Assembly (NCBI RefSeq): GCF_000304475.1 | Contig: NC_018942.1 | Location: forward strand, 1,276,034-1,340,033 | Direction of reading: 5' to 3' | Origin: Kazachstania africana CBS 2517 | Lineage: Eukaryota > Ascomycota > Saccharomycetes > Saccharomycetales > Saccharomycetaceae | Length of the DNA stretch: 64,000 bases | In this document: positions 40,822 through 51,781 of the stretch, piece after piece | Numbering within the stretch: the first letter of the stretch is position 1 | How the letters are laid out: each line of letters starts with the position of its first letter | Program-made: the position numbers and the translations under genes | Notes under the pieces: generated by a model | The model's input: the letters and a program-made list of their open reading frames with translations, nothing else | Databases searched by the model: none | Told to the model about the DNA's origin: nothing

Positions 40822-41266
40822 TATTGTTAAAATTTACTATACCTGATATTCCATAGATACCAAGATCAAAGAGTTCTGCAAAGTATATAATATACCTTTA
40901 TTGTCTAATATATCCTCTTACAAACTATCTAGCCACTGAAAGAATTAATTCTTTCTTGAACTTTTATTTATTAATGTCAGGCTCATTTATATGATTTTAG
41001 TCTAGTCCTATGAAGCTCATGGGTCATCTAAAAAGAAGGACAGAATATAAATTGAAGACAAGTCGCATAGTTTCGCAATTTTTTTTTGTCTTACAGAACT
41101 GAAAAATATTTACCCATTATGCCTATTTCTGGTTGTTTTTGCAGATCTTGAAGTTCGATCCTGCATATCTGGAAAACTGTAAAACACTTGATCAGTGCGG
41201 TCACTTCAACCGATATAATCAACATCAGCTATCATCTGAAACTTATAATTCAATATAATTAAAACT
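40822..41266. other. Gap between pseudogenes
   Basis: 445 bp of AT-rich sequence with no supportable coding segment. Confidence 0.35.
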
Positions 41267-41676
41267 TTGGTGAGCAACATTCGAGATTTGGTAGGTAAAA
41301 GCGTTTCTTCTAGAAATGTTGGCTTCGTCAGTTTCAAATTGATTGATAAGAAAGCCTGGAATATTGTGAAATCTAGAATTAATGAGCAGCTCCATGAACA
41401 TGGCATGTGGGCTACTCCTTACCTGTTCTACAATAGAAAAACCTTCCTTGACTTTTCAGGCCGCTACTCAAACCATCACCACAATCCGAATCAATTAAAG
41501 GCTGTGACAGCGAAACCCTCGATGGAATAGAAATGCATTCAATGAACAAACCTAGCTCTTGCACTTTGGAGATAACTGATTTAGAACTAGCTGAGACAAG
41601 GGCTAAAACAATTGAATTCTATCAAAAATCTGTCAATGATTACTATAGAGCACAAAGCTCTGTCGGAGAATTATAA
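41267..41676 (+). pseudogene. DUP/COS-like gene remnant (frameshifted)
   Basis: Two frames together resemble one DUP domain, the module of the S. cerevisiae DUP240 and COS subtelomeric membrane-protein families. The first frame gives KAWNIVKSRINEQLHEHGMW and then TPYLFYNRKTFLDF, close to the family pattern W..(V/I)..R(M/I)N.(Y/Q)L...(G/K).W.TPY(L/F)F(Y/F). Near 41460 the reading continues in another frame, with AETRAKTIEFYQKSVNDYY and a stop at 41674-41676, like the helical end of the domain. No ATG or membrane-span region is found just upstream. The call rests on the motif alone; no intact relative lies in the window. Confidence 0.4.
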
Positions 41677-42149
41677 GAGCCAATGTGGACATTATTAAAG
41701 GTTGTCACTTTCCAACCTTCGCAATTTCTTGTAACTTGAAAATACTGTTTGATTCGTAACAGAATGATTGAAAGAGTTTTCTTGAAGTAGTAAACCAAAT
41801 AAATCTAGTCAAAGACTTAAATCAGAGTAGTTCTGGTTTGAGAAGGTGAATATTCTTTGTTATTCAAAAGTAATATATGATGTCAAACAAGTTTGGCTAG
41901 CCGAATTTATTTATATAAAATTAGCAATTAGAATGTCGACTATACCCTACCTTTGCAATTGACTTCATCCTCTGTGTGAACATTTTTTAGAGCTTCTCAC
42001 CAAGTTATAAAATTTTTCTGTATCTCCTTTGTGGTTCTCATTGTGGCGCTTTTCATGTCCTTTGCACCATAATCCATAAAACTTCGAAATAATTAAACTA
42101 TGACAGACCCCCCATATCCATAGTTTCCAGCTTCAAAGTTTCAGAGCTG
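41677..42149. other. Intergenic, nothing recognised
   Basis: About 470 bp after the DUP-like remnant. No open frame of note and no repeat match noticed. Confidence 0.35.
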
Positions 42150-42560
42150 CTGCCATTGCGTCTAACCTTTGTCAGATGGGATGAAATTAGAAACCAATTC
42201 AGCAGATATGAGCCGCTCAACCATTTGCAAGGGCAGTTTTTTGAGCAAAAAAGAGAAACACGGCTCCTTCTCTCAGAGATCACCCCATATCTATTTAAAT
42301 TTTTGAACGTTTTACCAATATCCCCAATTCATGGTAAACAGCCGAGTTTCCATCGACTTTATCACCAAATACCAGCGCAATAATAGCAACATTACTATCA
42401 ATCACACTACTCTATCGCGTTTTGAATGCGTCTAAGGGATCGTACTCTAAACTTTCCATATCTACGATACCTATAATCTTCAAATCCCATTGTGATATTC
42501 ATATTAATAAACCAATTTTGAAGAATGCCAAGGTATTCATGACTTTATGAAGGAATGATG
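42150..42560 (+). repeat. Diverged duplicated segment, copy 1 (partner near 49.1-49.5 kb)
   Basis: Shares an ordered set of matches with 49110-49510: TTGCA-GGGCA-TTTTTTGA-CAAAAA near 42221, then CAGAGATCA near 42276, then CATATCTACGATACCTATAATCTTCAAA near 42460-42486 against a similar run near 49405-49437. A 75-codon frame (42156-42383) with FFEQKRETRLLLSEITPYLF may be a gene fossil, perhaps of the DUP/COS type, but I cannot assign it. Confidence 0.45.
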
Positions 42561-42987
42561 CATTGGTGAAAGCCTTCGCCACAGAAGCTAATGACGACGA
42601 GGATGAAGAAAAGCTTCATCCTCAATTTCTTGGTGAACGGCATTTGTTAAATGGCCAATAAGGATGCTACTGTCCACCACGTTCAGCTCCTGGCCAAGTA
42701 ATTTGATCTTAGAGGGACGTAAAATATACATAAACTAAAACAAATCTCTTGTCACTGGTAGATCCATCATATATATCCTGTTGTAGAACTTTTTATTTTT
42801 GTTATAAGTCACTCTGAAGTAGAAGAGACGAGTATCTGAGTCGATATACAGGTTTCTGGAAGTACCGACTATAGATAGTACACTCAACTATGTAAATCTC
42901 ATTAGAAATCCCGTTGAGATCCGTACGCTAGCCATGAGGAGCTTTGTCATCTTATTGATGAGTTTGATGACCTTTGTCTGATCTCAG
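42561..42987. other. Intergenic, nothing recognised
   Basis: About 430 bp with no supportable gene. Confidence 0.35.
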
Positions 42988-43269
42988 CTACAGAGGCATC
43001 TTCTGGCCTCCTCCATTTGGAATAATGTGGGGCGACATGGCATTGCGGTAATATTTGAATATCCTATTTGTCATGGGATCTTGCTGCATAAGCTCAATGC
43101 TTTTATTATCTAGAACGGTCATATAAGCAGTTACAGGATTGCCAAAAGTAAACCACTCTCTCAAAGCTGTTTGACACGTATCGAATTCTATGTGAAGATC
43201 ACTCTTAATCCGTGAAATAAAATGTAGCGACAGAGTCTTGCTAACTAAACTCACAGAACCATTTTCCAA
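42988..43269 (-). pseudogene. Unassigned coding remnant
   Basis: A 93-codon frame on the minus strand that opens at a TTG, with no ATG at its head. It includes TFGNPVTAYMTVLDNKSIEL and RIFKYYRNAMSP. It lies in the same orientation and just beyond the toxin-like remnant at 43.9-44.75 kb, and could be another decayed member of that family, but it lacks the diagnostic cysteines. Low confidence. Confidence 0.25.
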
Positions 43270-43689
43270 ATCTGGTATGACAACCCAATATTAGAAATTG
43301 TGAGGTATTTGATGGTTTATAGGTGTTAATGAACTATATACAGAGTTAAGTAGTCCGGTTTTACCTTCTTATATAAGAATATCTCGTAGTATGGTCTTAA
43401 ATATGTGTAGGTTGTCGATATATGGTTGATTCTGCGTAGGGAGCTTTTCCAGACGTAATATGACTATAATTAGATTGAGTTATGCGGACTGTCACAGACA
43501 CTGGCACAGTAAAATAGCAATATTATATTCTATTTTTCTTAAAAAGTAATATATAGAACAGAAGAAACTTCCAGCTGAGAGAAATATCTGGAAGATATAG
43601 TTCTTCACATGCGTCTAATTTGAGATAATTGTCAAATTGTTAACATGCACCGTTCTTTCTTATCTAATGTTGTCTTCCAACAGATATAA
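43270..43689. other. Intergenic, nothing recognised
   Basis: About 420 bp, AT-rich, no gene or repeat match noticed. Confidence 0.35.
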
Positions 43690-44120
43690 AGATGAATCGC
43701 CTTCCAACATATCGCCCCACTCTGATGTGGGACCTCATAGTCCGAATGATCTCTGGAGTTGGGAAGATAGATGTTACAACTTTTTCCCAGTAGTGTTAGA
43801 TTGGAGTGCTGTGGTACTTGTATGCTCTTATTCCTCGATTATGATTGCGTTTCGATAAATGATTCAAATGATTCGAAAGGCAGAATGGTGTGGGATGTTG
43901 AATTGAGACAAATATCAGTTATTTTAATAAAAGATTAGATGACTTGTGCATCCGCCACCATAAGAGATGCTTGGCTCGTTGGATGTGTCTAATTTAAATG
44001 GAAAAGAGGTTGATACGAATGCAATCAAACTCATAGTTACGCATGTTTGATTTACAAGTTCCACACGAGTGGTGGTCTCTCCAATTATTTTGATTGGCAC
44101 AGAAATCGAGAGTAATATAA
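43690..44120. repeat. Subtelomeric repeat, copy 1 of 3
   Basis: Matches copies near 59.66-60.33 kb and 63.24-64.0 kb in the same order: GTCTGA/CTCTGA...CATAG, then AACTTTTTCCCAGTAG near 43780, GGAGTGCT near 43803, ATGATTCAAA near 43860, GGATGTTGAA near 43892, and AAATGGAAAAG near 43995. The right part overlaps the 3' end of a toxin-like remnant on the minus strand, so the repeat looks like gene 3' end plus downstream flank. Confidence 0.6.
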
Positions 44121-44760
44121 CCATTACACAAAGGAGAATTGGTTGGAAGATGTTGGTTTTTTGCTAATGTTGAATTGCCTGCGATGCTCATTGTTGCGAG
44201 CGCTGACGTTCCTGTTGCTGCAAAAGGGGATATATATGTCCAGTGATACACCTAGGAGGTTCTCTTGATCTGCAAATAAATCAAAGATCGAATAAAGTCT
44301 CTCTTGATGAATGTTTTTAATTACATACCATTCATCTGGATTATGGTTGAAAGTAGTGATCAAATAAACCATCATGAACACAAGAAACGCTGTACTCAGC
44401 TCCAGCGCTTTCACATCGCCTACGTTTCCCTTTGCAAAATGATGCACTGCCTTTATCTCCCAGAAGTCTATTAATTGTCCCCAGAAGATAACTTATACTG
44501 ACATTAGATCAAGCACGAGGGTTGTATCCAATGATTCTACCGGATATGCACAATCCTTATATACTGAGTTCCCGTGTCTATTTTTACGTCGCAGGCATTA
44601 ATAGTTTCATCAACAGCACCTTTCAAGTGTCGCCGCAAGGAACTCAGAAATGGTACTCTAACTGAAACGGGTTGAACGGCTTGCAAGCAAACGTAGCTGT
44701 TGACATACCAAGATGAATCAAATTATAAGATGGATATGCTGAGGAGACAATGGCAAAGAG
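43924..44760 (-). pseudogene. Killer-toxin-like gene remnant, copy related to the one at 46.6-47.5 kb
   Basis: Several minus-strand frames (44447-44124 and 44251-43994 among them) carry pieces of one decayed gene. At DNA level it matches the 46596-47478 remnant in order: TTGACATTA/ACATTAGATCAAGCACGAG near 44500, the C(A)ACGGG block near 44664, and AGTAGTGATCAAATAA near 44352. Protein pieces include LITTFNHNPDEWYVIKNIHQ and the Cys-containing CGTCKSNMRNYEFDCIRINL, which aligns with a similar end on the minus strand at about 63.8 kb. Multiple frame breaks and stops make it a clear pseudogene. Family assignment follows from its relatives. Confidence 0.55.
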
Positions 44761-45450
44761 ATAAACTAAGCTGAAAGAACCGGTCTAATCGTCCTATTAC
44801 TTTAAGCCTGAATTTTGCCAGCGGTATATTCTATAGTTGGAAAGTCTGCTAATTGAGTTTCTCAATAAATTTTTTATTTCCAGAAGTTGCACGAGCATTG
44901 TTCTCAAATAATTTGTCCCAAATAATCTAGCTGGAGAGTGTACATAATCGTTTTACGAAGCGAAATAAAACCTACTTTTTGGACCTTCCACATTTACTTT
45001 TGACACAAGGAATTATTTAAGAAAATGGCAACTTTCTCTCAGACCCTGAAAATCAATGGAAAAATGCGTAATATTCCGTTTACGAGACACCGTTTGCAGC
45101 CATCGACCAAGAGTTCCTGTTGATTTCATGGTCTGTTGTCGTGGCCAGTTGTCGAGCAATTCGTGATGCCATGTTGGTTGCCCAATGATACGCAACAGCC
45201 AGAAAAGCGTGCACAAAATGAAGTAGTCCGTTTTTAGTTATTATTCATTCCAGAAATCTGTCAATTACTGATAAGCGAAAAGTCCAGGGAACGAGAAGGA
45301 GATTAATAATCGTTCCACATACTCAAAAAAAGCAGCCAAAGTCTTGCCCTGAGCTGCTCATATCAAAAACTACAAAAAGTTCTAATTTAGTTAATGAAGC
45401 ATGTCTCTGTTTTAGCAGCTTATAGAGGATACTGAACCCACAATTGGAAC
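44761..45450. other. Divergent gap between toxin-like genes
   Basis: 690 bp between the 5' region of the minus-strand remnant and the ATG of the 45.45 kb gene; probably promoter sequence of both. No clear TATA box close to the latter and no gene. Confidence 0.35.
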
Positions 45451-46321
45451 ATGCTACCATTTCTTCTTTTTTTACCTTTCGCTACTGCGAATAGGCTAGT
45501 ATATGACATTTCTGACATGGAACTTACGCTCCAAGGGGGGGGCAGTGTTTGATGGTCAAGCGCCTAACTTAATGGACCATAGGGGCACTTTCAATGTAAG
45601 TAACGTGATTGGAACTAATATGTCCTGGTCTGCTTTTGACCCTGCTAAAGGACACATCGAGCAGTCCATCTTAAGTTATGATTTAGGAGATGGTTACAAT
45701 TTGGTTCATGCAAAAAATGTCATTCTCACTGATAACGATACTACCGATGCATGGTTGGCAGCTGATCAAAACAGTACTATAAGCAATACTGGTATCAAGA
45801 AACGAGATGATGGGGATACTTGGTATACCACCTATTGTAAGTATGCCTGGGATACAATCAGGGTGGAAGTCACTACTTTTTTTTACAATATCAAAGATAA
45901 CCCAGCCAGTTTTATTGCAGATCTGACCACTGCAGCTACAAATATTGCAACTATGATCAAAAATGGTTCTAAAAAAAACTCTTGTGGAAGTTCCGATGTG
46001 TATTTTCTAACCGAAGATGGTGGAGGGAAGTGGGAAGTCGCTTGGTCTAGTTGGACAACAGGAGAGAACTGCGATACCACTGCCCAATGGAATGAAATTG
46101 CATTTGCACTACGTAATTGCATTAATGACTCTGAATATGAGCATAAAATGGCCCTGTGCGTCAGAATGAACCATGGAGGTACATGGCATGCTGATGTGAG
46201 GGTCCAACGGAATTGGGAAAAAGCGTACTCAAATATTTGGGATATGCCATGCGGTAAAGCACAACAGTCAATAGTAGTAGATGATGGTACATGCCAAACT
46301 GATTATGCTAAAGATTTGTGA
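45451..46321 (+). CDS. Secreted killer-toxin-like protein, interrupted at a G8 tract
   Basis: An ATG at 45451 opens a textbook signal peptide (MLPFLLFLPFATA), but its frame ends at a TGA shortly after a run of eight G (45535-45542). A different frame, which can be read from ATG 45503, is then open for 272 codons to 46321. One base fewer in the G run would connect the two, so either the assembly has an indel or the gene is out of frame. The long frame has a Kex2-type site (KKR, codons 99-101), N-glycosylation sequons, and seven Cys. Four of these (codons 161, 190, 219, 250) have spacing almost the same as in the 56.9 kb protein. This pro-region/Kex2/Cys-rich layout is typical of yeast killer preprotoxins. 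Activity unknown. Confidence 0.55.
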
Positions 46322-46595
46322 AAATGGGGCCACGAAACTCTACACTGTTCATTCATTTTATTAAATTACAAAATTATAAAAGGGGTTTCTTTCGGCTATT
46401 CAAGGTCAAACATTTTGTTAGTGCCTTTAAAATTATATCATATAGAATTGTATATCAAAGTAAAATTAACAACTTAACACTTTGTCACTATAAGTACGAG
46501 TAGTATAAACTTATAATCCTTTGTAATCAATAAAAAATATTTATTATATACAAAAAGTTGACCTCAGATACGGTACCTTATCGAGTCCAATACCA
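46322..46595. other. Convergent 3' gap
   Basis: 274 bp between the + strand toxin-like gene and the minus-strand remnant; AT-rich with likely 3'-end signals only. Confidence 0.4.
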
Positions 46596-47478
46596 CTAAC
46601 TATAGTAAAACCTCAGTAAGATATCCGGATCATGTGTGTTACCAGTGTCTTCACACATATACATCTTATAATAATCAGCTTTCCACGTACCATTAACATC
46701 ATTTGCCAAAATCTCATTTAGCTGATTTTTTAGTTCTTCACTCGTATGGAGGCTCCCACTTTCTCTAGTTGGCACATAAATTGAGAGCAAGAAATCCAGT
46801 GCGTCATGAAGAGTACAATGGAAAGTCTTGGTGTTTGTTACTATCGCGTTTGTCGTAATGCTTGCGGGCACTATTGCTAATGCTCCTATAAATTCAGAAG
46901 AAGGGTTATATATTAAATGACACATCTAGAAGGTCCCCTTGTTCTGTAAATAAATGGGCAGTTCGTCAAATCTCTCTTGACTAATGAGTTGTCAATTTGG
47001 TACTATTTTCCGGACTCTAGTTGAGAATAGTGATCAAATAATAAATTAGTAACACAAGATAGGTCATACAGGCCATTAGTGCTTTCCACTGCCTAAACTG
47101 TCTTCTTCGAACTGCTGTTGTGTTGACACCTTTTACAGTTCCAGTTGGTGTCGCTTCATCATACCAGTGGATATATATTGACATTAAATTAAGCACGAGA
47201 GATGTCGCTAACTTATTAACTGAACTTGCACAATCTAAAGTTGCAGAGTCGGAATGGTTATCCTTACAGTTTTTACATGCATCTATCCCTGCATCAATAG
47301 CAGAACTGATTGATGCGTAAAAAGAGCCCCACCAAGCTACTCTGACCGCAACGGGTTTATCATCTTGAAAATAGGAGTAAATAGTTGTGACGCCTAAATG
47401 AATGTAATCATAATATGGAACTGTTGCAATGGCAGCAACAGTAAACGAAGCAAAGCAAAATACATAAATTGAACGCAT
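46596..47478 (-). pseudogene. Killer-toxin-like preprotein gene, broken
   Basis: ATG 47478 opens a signal peptide (MRSIYVFCFASFTVAAIATV) and a 153-codon frame with a Cys cluster (CKNCKDN...DCASS) and an RRRQ basic site, then a stop at 47017-47019. Related sequence resumes in a different frame at 46925 and runs to 46596. Both a stop and a frame change therefore separate the halves. DNA and protein similarity to the remnant at 43.9-44.75 kb shows a duplication. The head and the Cys-bearing tail resemble the other secreted toxin-like genes in the region. Considered inactive. Confidence 0.55.
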
Positions 47479-49109
47479 TTTTACTCCTCGGTCGAGTTAA
47501 TAATGCTGGCTATAGTGGGCCACTTTGTTAAAACTCTTAAACTTCAACAACTTTTCGATTACTAATACTCAGAAGAAAAAAATTTGCTCTGAAATAAACT
47601 ATGATGTTCAAGTGTGATGAATTTTCGTATGGTAACATACATTTCTAGTCAAAGCATGTGTTTTGTTCAAGACCTCAGAGACTGTCAAAGACTGCAGCTT
47701 ATGAAAGTAACTGAATGTACTTTGCAACCCTCTATTATATCAGTACGGCTGCTTAAATCTCATTCAAAACAAAAGACCTGTTATAAAAACTACTCGTAAA
47801 ATGTTGCTGAGGTTATAATTACCATGCAAAGATATAAAGAAATCTAGCGTTATTTCACATGATATAATTATAATTAGTATAAATACCAAAATTTGCGGAA
47901 TACAGAAAAAAAGCTTCGAGCAACGACGACATGCATTGCTAGCGTATAAAAAGCAGTTCTGGCAGTTTGAGCCATTTAATACGACCAAAGATGGATATAA
48001 TAATAGGTTTGTTTGTTCATATTTCTCTCTGTGTTGAATCATAGACGCACATCTCTCGAGATGACTTTGCCAATTTCAAGAGGCAAAGAAAAGTGCGCAC
48101 AAAAGAGCTCATGTCATTACGTTCTCTCAGTTAAATGGTCAAGTTCTCTGCTGTGCGAGTGCTAGGCAAATGAATGTCCCGATCCGAGCTGCAGATTCAA
48201 AAAAAGAAATTTTTGTGTGCCAACCCTTTTTGGAGTTTCTTTTTTTCACGTTTTTTATGTGCCTACAAGTTGACGGCTGTCAGCATCGGCTATTTGAGAC
48301 AATACTTATTGTGGTACGAGTATTATTCTAAAAAATCCTCCGGAGGAACGACAGTGCCTTTTGTGCTCCCTTAACTACATGACGCCTACTATAGCGTAAC
48401 AAAGTGTGATATTAGTTATAATCGGCCTAACATTCGAGACTTTCACGAAATGTAAGATGACAGATTAGATTCAGGCCGTTTGGAATTTCCATATTAAGTA
48501 TAGTTGCCAGTGATATGAAGTATTTTCACTAACCTACCTGAGAAGATATTATGTATCCCCTACATCATAACTGCTAAATTCGATATGTTGCCACACACGA
48601 TTATGACGCGTTCAAATCGTTCTCATGTTCAAAAGCTCAGGTATCTTAATCTTCTCTCTGTCAAGGCATGATATTCGAAATCTCATATAACTTGAAATAT
48701 AATCTCCCATTCCATATTATAAGTCTACACTTTCACGTAACCTCTCATTACCACCTAAACCCTGAACCACAGTCATTTGATGAATTCTGTCATATTTTAC
48801 CTGACAGCGGCCCATGCAATGGTGACATACCCCACAAAAAACTTCAATCTTAAAGCAACAACCTCAAATACAGAATCAAATAATGTATAACGTCAAATCT
48901 TCAACGGTGTTCCTTCTCTTAAGAGAACAAACACCTAATACTACCACATGAACTAGACATTCCTCCTTTCTATACGTTACCAACTCCATCACGTTTTTAA
49001 CAAAAAAGAAATAATGTGTGGGAGAGCTAATAGGCTACACTTCAATAACCTCGTTAACAAGGTCCAAATCTAGCTCTTCTACAAAAACAGCTGAGAACAT
49101 CAACAGCTG
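47479..49109. other. 1.6 kb gene-poor stretch
   Basis: No recognised gene. A 92-codon minus-strand frame with an ATG (47764-48042) contains a hydrophobic segment and a Cys cluster (NACRRCSKLFFC), and a 66-codon + frame (48174-48374) also has an ATG. Both could be chance frames in AT-rich DNA. The region 47479-47560 is the presumed promoter of the broken gene on its left. Confidence 0.35.
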
Positions 49110-49510
49110 TAACCGTTTATAACAACAACTAAATTAGCTCGATGCCCAATGCCTTTTTCATGTTGGAACAGTGAGCAATCAGTTGCAGGAGGCAATGTTT
49201 TTTGAAGAACAAAAACAAACCGCGATTGCTGCTCCCAGAGATCATTTTATATCTATCTGGCACTATCTAACATTGCATCAATAAAGTTACTCAATCCTAG
49301 GTACAGCGACTATTTACTCTAGGCTGTGTTACCAAATAGCTGCTCGAAAATGGAAATTTGTGCCGATTATAGTGCTCCACCCAGCTTCTAATTTATATAC
49401 TGTATTGCATATCTGCGACTCCGATAGTCTTTAAAATGCATTTACCATTCATGATATTAAAGCCACTTCTAAAGTCTGTCAATGTAGTCAGCGCTTTTGG
49501 GAAGTGTAAT
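49110..49510 (+). repeat. Diverged duplicated segment, copy 2 (partner near 42.15-42.56 kb)
   Basis: Ordered matches to copy 1: CAGTTGCAGGAGGCAATG near 49179, CCAGAGATCATTTTATATCTATCT near 49235, and CATATCTGCGACTCCGATAGTC near 49409. The translated piece TPIVFKMHLPFMILKPLL resembles TIPIIFKSH...KPILK of copy 1, which suggests a once-coding membrane segment. An 85-codon frame follows (49537-49794) with no recognised product. Confidence 0.45.
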
Positions 49511-50574
49511 GCCTGTGTCTTCATGAGGAATCCAAAATGAAACCAGTAAGGAGATTTCAACTCCAAGTTCACAAATTAACCAAACTCAGCAATTCACGCC
49601 CCTGCAACTTTTCTTACTTCCACCTCAGAAGCACAGTCCCCTCTGGAACAGAAACATTCATGACAGAGACTGCACTTAGTTCACCATCCCAGATAAAATT
49701 GTCCTTGCCAAAGTTCCCCAGCAGAAGTGCGCTCATACCAGATTATCAGCCAGATCTAGAGTCAAGTATAACGAATTTTTCAAAGTTTTATTAGGCTCAG
49801 CAAAAAGAGTATTGTCAAACTTACTACAATTCAGCGGCACAGTATATTCATTACTCGGCTGCTCACTTTTATAGCAGGGGAAAAATTTCTCACGTTGTCT
49901 AACACTTCAGCAATATTTTTTGTATCTCTCTCGTAATTTCATACCAGCATTATTTGTGTCCTTTGTACGATCAATACATAAACTGTAGAGTAATTCAATA
50001 TGGAGTAGTTAATGCAGGTGCCTTTCTTTCTAATGGAATGTGGTTGCTTCCGCATGAATCCTCTGCATTTCTGGATTAATTAATTGCATTATCTGAATAA
50101 TCTGAAGGCTCTCGATTGGGAACACACTCAATTTTTTTATTTCTATTTTAATAAAATGAGAATCTATGAAATGATAAACTGCACGAAGACACTCCATTAA
50201 AAATAAGTAACCTCAGAACAGGCATTATTACAGAACTCTAGAAAAGCTTTTTGTTATTAAAATATATAATCGGTCGGATGGTCTTTTAAAACCATTAAAA
50301 AGCCCTTCTTTCAAAAAAGATTGCTTCTTATATCAGTTGCACTTATTCGTACGCACTATTTTGTCGTCGAGAATGCGTTTCTATATAATGATCTTGAGTA
50401 TAGAGTAATCCGTATTACATTAATTATCGAAACTTGAAAATAAAAAGATAGCTGCAAGTTTCCCAGCTATGCCACACCTAAATGATAATAAATATTCAAG
50501 TTCAAATATCTTCTCTTTATTTTTTTTGAGTGACAGGCACCTAGACCATAACAATAGGGAGTTTCGTATACTTA
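49511..50574. other. Gene-poor stretch before the small membrane protein
   Basis: About 1 kb; an 85-codon + frame (49537-49794) begins at an ATG but has only low-complexity Ser/Lys content. Nothing else is supported. Confidence 0.35.
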
Positions 50575-50922
50575 TTATAATTTTTTCGAACCTCTATACA
50601 TCACAATTCCAGCAATAATCACAACGATTAAAGAAACGATGCATTGAGTTATTGGCCAGCAAGTAGGACCAGCTTCAATACCCTTACATATAGAATTTGC
50701 ACATATAGGGATTAAAAACGCACCTATTATCAGCACCACATAAGATAGACTTGTGCAAACAAAAAACCTAGAAGACAAGTCACCAGAATGATATGACCAA
50801 AGGATGAACAAGATCAGAAACACTACTGCCAGCCCATAACTGCCTGTGCTGTTGTTCATCTGAACTTCTTCATCAGTGTTGATTCCTTCATCTAAGTATG
50901 TACCACTCTCCAAATTAGACAT
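50575..50922 (-). CDS. Small membrane protein, 115 residues, paralogue of the 61.1 kb gene
   Basis: ATG 50922 opens an intact 115-codon frame. The first 25 residues are hydrophilic and acidic, followed by three predicted membrane spans: about 31-43 (LAVVFLILFILW), 53-75 (VCTSLSYVVLIIGAFLIPIC) and 91-108 (CIVSLIVVIIAGIVMY). The end is basic (RGSKKL). Spans 1 and 2 and their loop align with the 81-residue protein at 61086-61331: both read LAVV...LFxLW, a loop with SR, a hydrophobic run, then F(L)xPI. I do not recognise the family. It is divergent from the K1-like toxin gene at 51.8 kb, about 860 bp apart, so shared control or an accessory or immunity role is possible but unproven. Confidence 0.55.
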   Translation of the reverse strand: MSNLESGTYLDEGINTDEEVQMNNSTGSYGLAVVFLILFILWSYHSGDLSSRFFVCTSLSYVVLIIGAFLIPICANSICKGIEAGPTCWPITQCIVSLIVVIIAGIVMYRGSKKL

Positions 50923-51781
50923 ATTGAAGTTGTTTTTTGTAAGGTTTAAAAGTTAAATTAAGACGATAAAAAAACAGTGTGAACTTCAATATTACGAAGA
51001 AAATAAAAGTTCTGAAATATATATATTTGATTATTGTACCTCTCTTGTATTTAGCGAAGGGTATTCTTGCTATTAAAATATTTTTCGATGGGAGCACATA
51101 GGCAAAAAATAACTTTAATTTAGGAAATTGTCAGTTTACTTTCTCTGAAAAGCTGAAGATGCTTCAATGACAACGAAACATGAATCAGACACAGAATATC
51201 GACAGTTTTTATAACCTTGTCTAGGTAACATCGATGCAGCCATTTCATTTCTCAACGGTTGCATTTTGTCCTCCCGACAATTGAAGCAATTAACTGCTGA
51301 TTTTGGCTCTGAAGCTCAACAAGTTACATAAAATAATTCGACGTTATGTTTTTGGCAGTCGGTTTTCGGAGGCTGCATGATAGACAATTTTATCGTTTTT
51401 ATGAGATGTAAATGAACCTCACTGGGGGCCAGGTACGACGGTTGCACAAATTGTAAAAATAAAACAGTGAGGGTTGTACGTATCTATGCCAAAAATAATC
51501 ATCTGTATAAAGCTACTCACAGCAGCATCCCATTTTTGTACGATGTTATCGAAAAGAACAAACGAGTGCATTTTGAGGCAATAAGAATAGTAAAGACGAC
51601 TAGTCCGGAACAGGTCCAAAATGATATGTTGTAATCAATACCAAATATTAATAGAGGTGCAGAGTCCAAAATAATGCCACTTTTTTTGTATATAAAGTGC
51701 AGGGTTCGGTGTATAAATCATCAAAACGGATAGTTTATTTTCAAGTTGTTCTTCTTTGACTGTTTATGATATAAGTATACA
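50923..51781. other. Divergent region between small membrane protein and K1-like gene
   Basis: 859 bp. TATATATAT at about 51019-51028 could serve the minus-strand gene, and TATATAAA at 51689-51696 lies about 86 bp before the ATG at 51782. No gene seen between them; a 66-codon minus-strand frame at 51419-51619 lacks support. Confidence 0.45.
51689..51696 (+). promoter_or_regulatory. TATA box of the K1-like toxin gene
   Basis: TATATAAA, 86-93 bp before ATG 51782; distance and sequence are those of a standard yeast TATA box and suggest that this ATG is the real start. Confidence 0.55.

Noticed and set aside
41145..41170. tRNA-like B box (AGTTCGATCCT)
   Set aside because: Stem pairing is poor and no A box or acceptor stem is found.
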